From NCBI GenBank assembly GCA_964490725.1, contig CAZBDU010000050.1, forward strand, positions 1-37,534: a DNA stretch of 37,534 nt, written 5' to 3'. Source of the DNA: CAZBDU01 sp964490725 (GTDB lineage: Bacteria; Spirochaetota; Spirochaetia; SZUA-6; DRHE01). Under the pieces are notes generated by a model that was not told the DNA's origin, ran no database searches, and worked only from the letters and a program-made list of their open reading frames with translations. Both the position numbers and the translations under genes were made by a program. Positions 30,807-37,534 of the stretch are shown in pieces. The stretch's first letter is position 1. Each line of letters starts with the position of its first letter.

Positions 30807-31713
30807 GGAACCCTACCTGGAATACCTGCGTTCGGTCCGCCACGTGTCGGCGAACACCGTCCGGGCCTACGGCCGGGACCTGGCGGAGTTTCGCGGCTTC
30901 CTGGCCAGCCGGGCTGTCTCGGAGCTGGACGTGGACGCGGCGGGGGCCAGGGGGTTCGTGGGCTATCTGGCCGGGCGACCTCTAAGCCCGCGCTCGGTGA
31001 ACAGGACCCTGTCCTGCCTGCGGGGCTACTACCGCTACCTGCGCAAGCTCGGCAGGGTGACGGTCAACCCCTTTCGGAGCCTGCGCTCGTTGAAGGTGCG
31101 GCACCGGCTGCCGGCGGTGCTGTTCGAGCAGGAGGTGCGGCAGCTCCTGGACTCCGAGCCCCAGGAGTTCTGGCAGATCAGGGACCGGCTCATCGTGGAG
31201 CTGCTCTACTCGACAGGCTGCCGCGTCTCGGAGCTGGTGTCCATGAACCTCACCGATTTGAACCTGAAAGAGGGCACCGTGCGAGTGCTGGGCAAGGGAG
31301 CCAAAGAGCGGCAGGTGTTCATCGGTGCCCAGGCGCGGGAAGTCCTGAAGCGCTACCTTGCCGGCCGGCGCCTTCTGGCGCGGTCCGCCGGCGGCAGGGA
31401 GGAAGGGGCGCTGCTGGTCAACCGCCGGGGAGGCAGGCTCACGGCGCGGGGCGTGCAGTTCCTGCTGGCACGGGTGCTCCGGGAGGCTTCGCTTTCGCGG
31501 CCCGCAAGCCCGCACACGCTGCGCCACAGCTTCGCCACCCACATCCTGGACAGGGGGGCGGACATCCGCGTCGTCCAGGAGCTTCTGGGCCATTCCAGCC
31601 TTTCCACCACCCAGGTGTACACGCACGTGGGCATGGAACGGCTCAAGGAGGTGTACCGCCGGGCGCACCCCCACGGAAGGGGCACCGCCACGGAAAGGGA
31701 GAGTGAGGATTGA
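30799..31713 (+). CDS. xerC: Tyrosine recombinase, XerC-like
   Basis: The 304-residue protein is the second Xer recombinase in the window. It has the core-binding domain (about 5-95) and all catalytic residues at Arg142 (CRVSE), Lys166 (GKGAKER), His239 and Arg242 (HTLRHS), His265 (GHSSLSTTQ) and Tyr274 (QVYTHV). The XerC label follows its place between topA and hslV, where B. subtilis codV and Treponema xerC lie. The GTG start follows GGAGGA (30788-30793) and overlaps topA by 8 nt. The C-terminus has a 10-15-residue charged extension. Confidence 0.9.
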   Translation: MPEEPYLEYLRSVRHVSANTVRAYGRDLAEFRGFLASRAVSELDVDAAGARGFVGYLAGRPLSPRSVNRTLSCLRGYYRYLRKLGRVTVNPFRSLRSLKVRHRLPAVLFEQEVRQLLDSEPQEFWQIRDRLIVELLYSTGCRVSELVSMNLTDLNLKEGTVRVLGKGAKERQVFIGAQAREVLKRYLAGRRLLARSAGGREEGALLVNRRGGRLTARGVQFLLARVLREASLSRPASPHTLRHSFATHILDRGADIRVVQELLGHSSLSTTQVYTHVGMERLKEVYRRAHPHGRGTATERESED

Positions 31714-31715
31714 GG

Positions 31716-32252
31716 ATGGAGGCGATGCAGGGCACGACCATCGTGGCCGTGAGGCGGTACGAGAAGGTGGCCATGGCCGGCGACGGCCAGGTCACTCTGG
31801 GCCAGACCATCATGAAACACGGCGCGCGGAAGCTGCGGCGCATCTATGACGGGAGGATCCTGGTGGGCTTTGCGGGGACCACCGCGGACGCCTTCACGCT
31901 CTTCGAGCGCTTCGAGGGCAGGATCAAGGAGTACCGGGGAGACCTGAAGCGGGCCTCGGTGGAGCTGGCCAAGGACTGGCGCACGGACAAGGTCCTGCGG
32001 CGGCTGGAGGCGATGCTGCTGGTGGCGGATCGCGGCACGATCCTCCTGCTTTCGGGCACCGGGGACGTGGTGGAGCCGGAGGAGGAGGCCGTTGCCATCG
32101 GCTCCGGCGGCGCCTACGCCACGGCGGCCGCCAAGGCGCTGCTTCAGGCCACGGAGCTGTCGGCGCGGGAGATCGCCGAGCGGTCCCTGCGGATCGCCGC
32201 CAGCATCTGCATTTACACGAACGATCAGATCGTCATGGAGGAGCTGGAATGA
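31716..32252 (+). CDS. hslV: ATP-dependent protease subunit HslV
   Basis: HslV (ClpQ) is the threonine peptidase ring capped by HslU. The 178-residue protein has the conserved TTIVAVRR start of the mature enzyme and the AGDGQVTLGQT loop. The catalytic Thr would be Thr7, after a short leader M-E-A-M-Q-G that must be removed. ATG 31716 follows AGTGAGG at 7 nt; ATG 31725 would give only M-Q-G before the Thr but is 2 nt from GGAGG. It overlaps hslU by 4 nt and lies 2 nt after xerC, like the codV-clpQ-clpY order in B. subtilis. Confidence 0.95.
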   Translation: MEAMQGTTIVAVRRYEKVAMAGDGQVTLGQTIMKHGARKLRRIYDGRILVGFAGTTADAFTLFERFEGRIKEYRGDLKRASVELAKDWRTDKVLRRLEAMLLVADRGTILLLSGTGDVVEPEEEAVAIGSGGAYATAAAKALLQATELSAREIAERSLRIAASICIYTNDQIVMEELE

Positions 32253-33616
32253 AGGTCGACGTGGACGCCCTCACTCCGAGACAGATCGTCGCCGAGCTGG
32301 ACAAGTACATCGTCGGCCAGGAACAGGCCAAGAAGGCGGTGGCCATCGCGCTGCGCAACCGTACGCGCCGCCAGCGGCTCAGCGAGGAGATGAAGGACGA
32401 GGTCGCCCCGAAGAATATCATCATGATAGGCCCCACCGGGGTGGGCAAGACCGAGATCGCCCGCCGGCTGTCCCGTCTCTGCGGGGCGCCGTTCATCAAG
32501 GTGGAGGCCACCAAGTACACGGAGGTGGGGTACGTCGGGCGGGACGTGGAGTCCATGATCCGCGACCTGGTGACGGTGTCCGTCTCCATGGTCAAGGGGG
32601 AGCTGCAGGAGCAGGTGCGGGAGGAGGCCGGACGCAGGGCGGAGGAGGCGCTGCTGGACCTGCTCCTGCCCGGGATAGGGCACGCCGGAGAGAAGGCCCC
32701 CCAGGGGCAGCCCGAAGCCACGGTGCCGGCGGCCGGGACGGCCACCCGGGAGAAGTTCCGCCAGCGCCTCCGGGCGGGGGAGCTGGACGAGAAGACCGTG
32801 GAAGTGAACGTGACCCGCAGCCAGTTTCCCGCCATCGAGATCTTCTCGGGCACCACCTTCGAGGAGCTGGACGTCAACCTGGGCAACCTGGGCAGCATCT
32901 TCGGGGCAGGACGCAAGAAACGGCGCAAGACCAGCGTGCGCAGGGCAAGGGAGATCCTGCTGGCCGAGGAGATCGACAAGCTCATCGACATGGACCGGGT
33001 GACGGAGCTGGCGGTGCAGCGGGCCGAGCAGATGGGGATCGTGTTCATCGACGAGATCGACAAGATCGCCTCCAAGGAGAACCGCAGCGGAGTCGACGTT
33101 TCCCGCGAGGGGGTGCAGCGGGACATCCTGCCCATCGTGGAAGGCTCCAAGGTGAACACCAAGCACGGCATGGTGGACACCTCGCACATCCTCTTTGTGG
33201 CGGCCGGGGCGTTCCACATGAGCAAGCCCTCGGACCTGATTCCGGAGCTGCAGGGGCGCTTCCCGCTGCGGGTGGAGCTGCAGCCGCTGAGCGGCAAGGA
33301 TTTCGTGGAGATCCTCACTCAGCCCCGCAACGCCCTGATCAAGCAGTACGTAGAGCTTCTGCGCACCGAGGGGGTGACGCTTTCCTTCGAGCCGGAGGCC
33401 ATCGAGCGAATTGCGGAGATCGCCACGGAGGTCAACTCCAGGACCGAGAACATCGGCGCCCGGAGGCTGCACACCATCATGGAGGCCCTGTTGGAGGACG
33501 TCTCCTTCGCCGCCTCGGAGATCGAGGGGCAGACCGTGCGCATCACCCGTTCGTACGTAGAGGAGAAGCTCTCGGACATCGTCCAGGACCAGGATTTAAG
33601 CCGCTTCATTCTTTGA
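32249..33616 (+). CDS. hslU: HslUV protease ATPase subunit HslU
   Basis: HslU (ClpY) is the AAA+ unfoldase that feeds HslV. The 455-residue protein has Walker A GPTGVGKT (61-68), the pore motif KYTEVGYVGRDVES, an intermediate I-domain (about 110-240), Walker B VFIDEID with Asp268 and Glu269, and the C-terminal DLSRFIL, which docks into HslV. Length is normal. It is coupled to hslV through a 4-nt overlap; flgB follows after 27 bp, an order also known in Borrelia. Confidence 0.97.
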   Translation: MKVDVDALTPRQIVAELDKYIVGQEQAKKAVAIALRNRTRRQRLSEEMKDEVAPKNIIMIGPTGVGKTEIARRLSRLCGAPFIKVEATKYTEVGYVGRDVESMIRDLVTVSVSMVKGELQEQVREEAGRRAEEALLDLLLPGIGHAGEKAPQGQPEATVPAAGTATREKFRQRLRAGELDEKTVEVNVTRSQFPAIEIFSGTTFEELDVNLGNLGSIFGAGRKKRRKTSVRRAREILLAEEIDKLIDMDRVTELAVQRAEQMGIVFIDEIDKIASKENRSGVDVSREGVQRDILPIVEGSKVNTKHGMVDTSHILFVAAGAFHMSKPSDLIPELQGRFPLRVELQPLSGKDFVEILTQPRNALIKQYVELLRTEGVTLSFEPEAIERIAEIATEVNSRTENIGARRLHTIMEALLEDVSFAASEIEGQTVRITRSYVEEKLSDIVQDQDLSRFIL

Positions 33617-33643
33617 CCGACACTAGAACGGGAGAAGAAGACA

Positions 33644-34060
33644 ATGATGTTCAAAGGGAACTTCGGAAAGACCGTGGACCTGCTGACCCGGGGAATGGAT
33701 GTGGCGGTGCTCAGGCGCAATGTCATTGCCAACAACATCGCCAACGCCGAGACGCCGAACTTCAAGCGCACGGTGGTGAACTTCGAGGCGCAGCTGAAGC
33801 GGGCGCTGGACTCAGAGAGACAGCGGCCTCCGAGGCAGTTCGCCTCCAGTCCCCGGCACATCCCGTTCTATCAGCCCATGGACTACCGCCAGGTCCAGCC
33901 GCGGCGTGTGCTGGACTACCTGACCACCGCCAAGAACAACGGCAACAACGTGGACCTGGAAGAGGAGTCCATGCTGGCGCTGCACAACCAGCTGCTGTAC
34001 CAGACCATGGTGACCGCGCTCACCGGCCAGTTCAACCAGGTGAACATGGTGCTCCGCTGA
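33644..34060 (+). CDS. flgB: Flagellar basal-body rod protein FlgB
   Basis: FlgB is a proximal rod subunit of the flagellar basal body, exported by the flagellar type III system. The 138-residue protein has the conserved N-terminal NVIANNIANAETPNFKR motif and the C-terminal helix LEEESMLALHNQLLYQTMVTAL. Length is typical. The ATG follows GGAGAAG. It is the first flagellar gene of the cluster; no separate flagellar promoter was evident in the 27 bp after hslU, so it may be read from upstream. Confidence 0.95.
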   Translation: MMFKGNFGKTVDLLTRGMDVAVLRRNVIANNIANAETPNFKRTVVNFEAQLKRALDSERQRPPRQFASSPRHIPFYQPMDYRQVQPRRVLDYLTTAKNNGNNVDLEEESMLALHNQLLYQTMVTALTGQFNQVNMVLR

Positions 34061-34073
34061 GGGAGGATGAGGC

Positions 34074-34532
34074 ATGGGGTTTTTTTCGTCCATCAACATC
34101 TCCGCCACGGCCTTAAGCGCCGAGCGCACCCGGCTGGACGTGATCGCCGACAACATCGCCAACGTGGAGACCACTCGAACCACCGGAGGCGGGCCCTTCC
34201 GCCGCAGCCGCGTCATCTTTCGGCCCCGGGTGTCCGAGCCTTACTGGCGCAGCCCCTTCCTGCCTTCCTACCTGGATAACGGCGTGGGGCAGGGGGTGCG
34301 GATTGCCCGGATCGAGAAGGACCGCGACGCCAAGCCGCGGTTGGTGTACGACCCCACCCACCCGGACGCCATCAAGAGCGGGCCGCGCAAAGGCTACGTG
34401 GAGTATCCCAACGTGAACGTGGTGAACGAGATGGTGGACATGATTTCCGCTTCCAGAGCCTACGAGGCCAACGTCTCGCTCATAAACGGCAGCAAGACGA
34501 TGTTTCTGCGGGCGCTGGAGATTGCGAGGTAA
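34074..34532 (+). CDS. flgC: Flagellar basal-body rod protein FlgC
   Basis: FlgC is a proximal rod protein. The 152-residue product has the N-terminal INISATALSAERTRLDVIADN and N-I-A-N motif and the C-terminal YVEYPNVNVVNEMVDMISA and SRAYEANV segments shared by rod proteins. The ATG follows GGAGGATGAG. It lies 13 bp after flgB and 3 bp before fliE. Confidence 0.96.
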   Translation: MGFFSSINISATALSAERTRLDVIADNIANVETTRTTGGGPFRRSRVIFRPRVSEPYWRSPFLPSYLDNGVGQGVRIARIEKDRDAKPRLVYDPTHPDAIKSGPRKGYVEYPNVNVVNEMVDMISASRAYEANVSLINGSKTMFLRALEIAR

Positions 34533-34535
34533 CCC

Positions 34536-34880
34536 ATGGCTGATCTTCCGGGCTCTTTTCCGCTTCAGGGGCACATCATCCGACTGGAGACCAACAACCC
34601 CCGCCACATCTCCGGGACGCTCGCGCCGAAGGCCGCTCCCCCCGCCGGGGAGAGCGCCGAGGGAGGCTTCGGGAAGCTTCTCTTTCAGGCTCTCGGTCGG
34701 GTCAACGACGCGCAGAACCACAGCATGGAGATGTCGCAGGCCCTGATCACCGACCCGGAGTCGGTGGACGTGCACGACGTGACCATCGCCGTGGCGGAGG
34801 CCTCTCTTTCCCTGTCCATGACCAAGGCCATCCTGGACAGGGCGATCAGGGCCTACCGGGAGATAATCGCCACGAGATAG
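34536..34880 (+). CDS. fliE: Flagellar hook-basal body protein FliE
   Basis: FliE joins the MS ring to the rod. The 114-residue protein has a variable Pro/Ala-rich N-terminus (about 1-45) and a conserved C-terminal half with VDVHDVTIAVAEASLSLSM and AIRAYREI, as in other FliE proteins. The ATG follows GCGAGGTAA only 4-10 nt away. It is followed by a 31-bp gap that carries the fliF leader. Confidence 0.93.
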   Translation: MADLPGSFPLQGHIIRLETNNPRHISGTLAPKAAPPAGESAEGGFGKLLFQALGRVNDAQNHSMEMSQALITDPESVDVHDVTIAVAEASLSLSMTKAILDRAIRAYREIIATR

Positions 34881-34911
34881 ACAGGCCGAACGTTCATGAT
34901 AGGGAGGGGAA

Positions 34912-36621
34912 ATGAACGAGTGGTTGAGGCAGCTGATAGCCCAGATCAAGACGCTCTGGGGCAAGTGGAGCGCCGCCCAGAGGATCATCCTGTTTGCGGT
35001 CCTCGGAGTGGCGGTCCTGGCGATCGTGCTGGTGGTGGTATTCAGCGCGGCCCCGAGCATGGTGCCGCTGATCGGCGTTCCCATCACCAACGAGGACACC
35101 CTCAACAGGATCGCCACGACCCTGGATGAGCAGGGAGTGACCTACCGCATCACCCCGGAGAAGGTTGTCATGGTGGAGAACGAGCAGGTCGCCCGCCGGA
35201 TGCGCGCCATCCTGGCCCGGGACGACCTGATTCCGCCCCAGACCGATCCGTGGGCCATCTTCGACATGGAGCGCTGGACCCTCACGGATTTCGAGCGCGA
35301 CGTGAACCTGCAGCGGGCCATCACCAGGCAGCTGGAGCAGCACATCCTGGCCCTGGACGACGTGGACGCGGTAAGCGTGACCCTGGTGGTGCCCAAGGAC
35401 GAGCTGTTCACCGAAGACCAGAAGCCGGTGACCGCATCGGTGATCATCACGCCCAGACCGGGATCGGACATCACCACCAACCGCAAGAAGATCGAAGGAA
35501 TCGTGCGGCTGATCCAGCTGGCCGTGGGCGGGCTGACCGGGGACAACATCGTCATTACCGACCCTTCCGGGATGGTGCTGAACGACTTCGAGGGCTTGGA
35601 GGACGTGGACCGCATCGAGATCGCCCGCCGGGAGATCCGCACCAAGAAGGAGCTGGAGCAGCAGTACAAGAACGAGATCTTTGCGGCCCTGAAGAACATC
35701 TTTGGCGCCGATCGCGTTGAAGTGGTAAAGATGGACATCGCCCTGGACATGAGCAAGCAGACGGTGAACACCGAAGAGCACTTCCCCATCACCATGAAGC
35801 CGGACAACCCCCGCACCCCCTTCGACGACAGCCAGGTGGTCCCTTCCATCACCCTCTCCAAGCAGGTCCAGGAGGAGAGCTTCGAGGGCACGGGCTTCAA
35901 CCCCGAGGGCCCTCCGGGGCAGGAAGGGCAAACCCCACCGGCCTACAAGGACCTCTCCAACCTGGTGGGCAAGTACGGCAAGAACTCCCTGATCCAGAAC
36001 GAGGTGGTCAACACCAGGAACGTGGTGGAGGAGAAGAGCCCCTGGAAGATCTCCCGCATCACCACGGCGGTGGCCATTGATGGAGTGTGGCGTCGGGTCT
36101 ACAATGAGACCGGAGAGCTCGCCACCAACCCCGATGGCAGCATCAAGCGGGAGTACGTGCCGGTGAGCGAGGAGGACCTGCGCAAGGCGGAGAATCTGAT
36201 CAAGGACGCCATAGGCTACTCGCAGGATCGGGGGGACTCGGTCACGGTGGAGGGAATCCAGTTCGACAGGAGCGGCCAGTTCGCCCAGGAGGACGCACAC
36301 CTGCGCCGCCAGCGGCAGTTGCGTACCACGATCCTTTCGATCATAATAGGCATCGGGGCGATCGTCTTCGCCGCCATCGTCTACCGCCTGATTTCCAAGG
36401 AGATGGAGCGCAGACGCCGCCTCAAAGAGGAAGAGCTGGCCCGGCAGCATCAGGCCATGCGCGAAGCGGCTCTCCGGCGGGCGGAAGAGGAGGGCGTGGA
36501 GGTGGAGCTGTCCGTGGAAGAGCGGGCGCGGCTGGAGATGCAGGAGAACGCCATCAACATGGCGCGAGAGCATCCCGAGGACGTGGCCCAGCTGATCCGG
36601 ACCTGGCTCATGGAGGAATAG
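34912..36621 (+). CDS. fliF: Flagellar MS-ring protein FliF
   Basis: FliF forms the membrane-embedded MS ring on which the motor is built. The 569-residue protein has membrane segments at about 24-45 and 473-494, with ring-building motifs between them, including VPITNEDTLNRIATTLDEQG and the QRAITRQLEQHI segment. The cytoplasmic C-terminus ends AREHPEDVAQLIRTWL, the FliG-binding helix. The ATG follows GGGAGGGGAA (34902-34911). The fliG start is 4 bp after its stop. Confidence 0.97.
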   Translation: MNEWLRQLIAQIKTLWGKWSAAQRIILFAVLGVAVLAIVLVVVFSAAPSMVPLIGVPITNEDTLNRIATTLDEQGVTYRITPEKVVMVENEQVARRMRAILARDDLIPPQTDPWAIFDMERWTLTDFERDVNLQRAITRQLEQHILALDDVDAVSVTLVVPKDELFTEDQKPVTASVIITPRPGSDITTNRKKIEGIVRLIQLAVGGLTGDNIVITDPSGMVLNDFEGLEDVDRIEIARREIRTKKELEQQYKNEIFAALKNIFGADRVEVVKMDIALDMSKQTVNTEEHFPITMKPDNPRTPFDDSQVVPSITLSKQVQEESFEGTGFNPEGPPGQEGQTPPAYKDLSNLVGKYGKNSLIQNEVVNTRNVVEEKSPWKISRITTAVAIDGVWRRVYNETGELATNPDGSIKREYVPVSEEDLRKAENLIKDAIGYSQDRGDSVTVEGIQFDRSGQFAQEDAHLRRQRQLRTTILSIIIGIGAIVFAAIVYRLISKEMERRRRLKEEELARQHQAMREAALRRAEEEGVEVELSVEERARLEMQENAINMAREHPEDVAQLIRTWLMEE

Positions 36622-36625
36622 CGTT

Positions 36626-37534
36626 ATGGGTAAGAGAGAGCTGAGCTCGGCCAGCACCTCGACCGCCGCCGGCAAGAAGGCGGGCCGGGCCGCGGGCCCG
36701 CGCAAGCAGCTCACCGGCAGGCAGAAGGCTGCGGTCTTCATCATCACTCTGGGCCACGAGATCGCCGCCGAGATCTTCAAACACCTCCGCGACGACGAGA
36801 TCGAGCAGCTGACCTTCGAGATCGCCCGCAACGAGTCCATCGATCCCGCGGACCGCGACCAGGTTTTGATGGAGTTCCAGGAGCTGATGATGGCCCAGGA
36901 CTTCATCTCCACCGGCGGCATCGAGTACGCCCGGGAGCTACTGGAGAAGTCCCTGGGCAGCCAGAAGGCGGTGGACATCATCAACCGCCTCACCTCCAGC
37001 CTCCAGGTGCGGCCCTTCGACTTCATCCGCCGCACGGATCCGGCGCACCTGCTGAACTTCATCCAGCAAGAGCATCCGCAGACCATCGCCCTCATCCTGG
37101 CCTATCTGGAGCCCAACAAGGCCTCGGTCATCCTGGGCGCGCTGCCCAGCGAGGTGCAATCGGACGTGGCCAAGCGCATCGCCACCATGGACCGCACCTC
37201 CCCCGAAGTGCTCCGCGAGGTGGAGCGGGTGCTGGAAAAGAAGCTGTCCACGCTGTCCAGCGAGGACTACACCGCCGCCGGCGGGGTGGAGAGCATCGTG
37301 GAGATCCTGAACCTGGTGGACCGCTCCACCGAGAAGGGGATCATCGAGCGGCTGGAGGAGGACGACCCGGAGCTGGCCGAGGACATCAAGAAGCGGATGT
37401 TCGTCTTCGAGGACATCGTTCTGCTGGACGACCGGGCCATCCAGAAGGTGTTGCGGGAGGTGGACACCACCGAGCTGGCCAAGGCGTTGAAGGCCGTGGA
37501 CTCGGAGGTGCAGGACAAGATCTTCCGCAACATG
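36626..37534 (+). CDS. fliG: Flagellar motor switch protein FliG (partial, cut by window end)
   Basis: FliG sits on FliF and carries torque from the stator to the rotor. The first 303 codons are present and open to the last base. The N-terminal domain begins LTGRQKAAVFIITLG after a 28-residue Ala/Lys-rich extension. The middle domain has EHPQTIALILAYL, the EHPQ motif that contacts FliM. The C-terminal domain reaches the charged KRMFVFEDIVLLDDRAIQ helix. GGAGG (36611-36615) precedes the ATG. Spirochaetes often have two fliG genes; this is the one in the flgB operon, fliG2 in Borrelia naming as I recall. Confidence 0.95.
   Translation, partial: MGKRELSSASTSTAAGKKAGRAAGPRKQLTGRQKAAVFIITLGHEIAAEIFKHLRDDEIEQLTFEIARNESIDPADRDQVLMEFQELMMAQDFISTGGIEYARELLEKSLGSQKAVDIINRLTSSLQVRPFDFIRRTDPAHLLNFIQQEHPQTIALILAYLEPNKASVILGALPSEVQSDVAKRIATMDRTSPEVLREVERVLEKKLSTLSSEDYTAAGGVESIVEILNLVDRSTEKGIIERLEEDDPELAEDIKKRMFVFEDIVLLDDRAIQKVLREVDTTELAKALKAVDSEVQDKIFRNM

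Noticed and set aside
1..37534. CRISPR array, tRNA genes, insertion sequences, prophage or integron features
   Set aside because: No regularly spaced repeats, cloverleaf-like GGTTCGA segments, transposase motifs or flanking direct repeats were seen; the two tyrosine recombinases fit the Xer housekeeping family.

Overview
This is a GC-rich bacterial window (roughly two thirds G+C by eye), densely packed with housekeeping genes. The most likely source is a spirochaete (Spirochaetia). The evidence is gene order. From memory of Borrelia and Treponema genomes, the run mraZ-rsmH-ftsL-murF-mraY-ftsW-ftsQ-ftsA-ftsZ-(TPR protein)-dprA-(topA-xerC)-hslV-hslU-flgB-flgC-fliE-fliF-fliG is a spirochaete arrangement, as is cheW-(DegT-like)-NAD kinase-recN. 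The species cannot be named from this sequence. No prophage, insertion sequence, CRISPR array or tRNA gene was seen.

Layout. (1) 1-262: last ~40 nt of a 23S rRNA gene, a structured trailer and a perfect intrinsic terminator; no 5S rRNA gene lies between. (2) 321-7415, plus strand: an MTA/SAH-nucleosidase-like protein, an orphan ribbon-helix-helix protein, pcm, cheW, a DegT-fold protein lacking the PLP lysine, NAD kinase, recN and a helical protein of unknown function. (3) 7446-10899: cytidine deaminase (minus) diverging from a membrane-anchored propeller-like protein, an M23 peptidase and a methyltransferase, which are translationally coupled. (4) 10912-16439: a polysaccharide island. A GH57/DUF3536 protein and a PHP-domain protein on the minus strand diverge from a DUF4912 protein and a GH57 glycogen branching enzyme on the plus strand. 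(5) 16460-17186, minus strand: a STAS-domain protein and a DUF1820 protein. (6) 17402-37534: 21 consecutive plus-strand genes covering cell division and wall synthesis, recombination and topology, the HslUV protease, and the flagellar basal body. The window ends inside fliG.

How they work together. Region 6 starts at a strong promoter followed by phased TGGGG boxes, the expected operator for MraZ autoregulation. Its largest gap is 88 bp, in front of ftsZ, and many neighbours overlap by 4-14 nt, so long co-transcription is plausible. The dcw part is reduced: murC, murD, murE, murG, ddl and ftsI are not in their usual places. Division (FtsL, Q, W, A, Z), lipid-I and UDP-MurNAc-pentapeptide synthesis (MraY, MurF), chromosome resolution and topology (two Xer recombinases, TopA), DNA processing (DprA) and assembly of the flagellar rod, MS ring and rotor (FlgB, FlgC, FliE, FliF, FliG) are thus physically linked.

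Most of the window is ordinary. The points most worth checking are the anti-Shine-Dalgarno-like loop and absent 5S gene in the rRNA trailer, the lysine-less DegT homologue beside cheW, the divergent GH57 island with a possibly leaderless PHP gene, and near-matching leaders before ftsZ and fliF. No clearly new defence or mobile system was found. All promoter calls are by eye.
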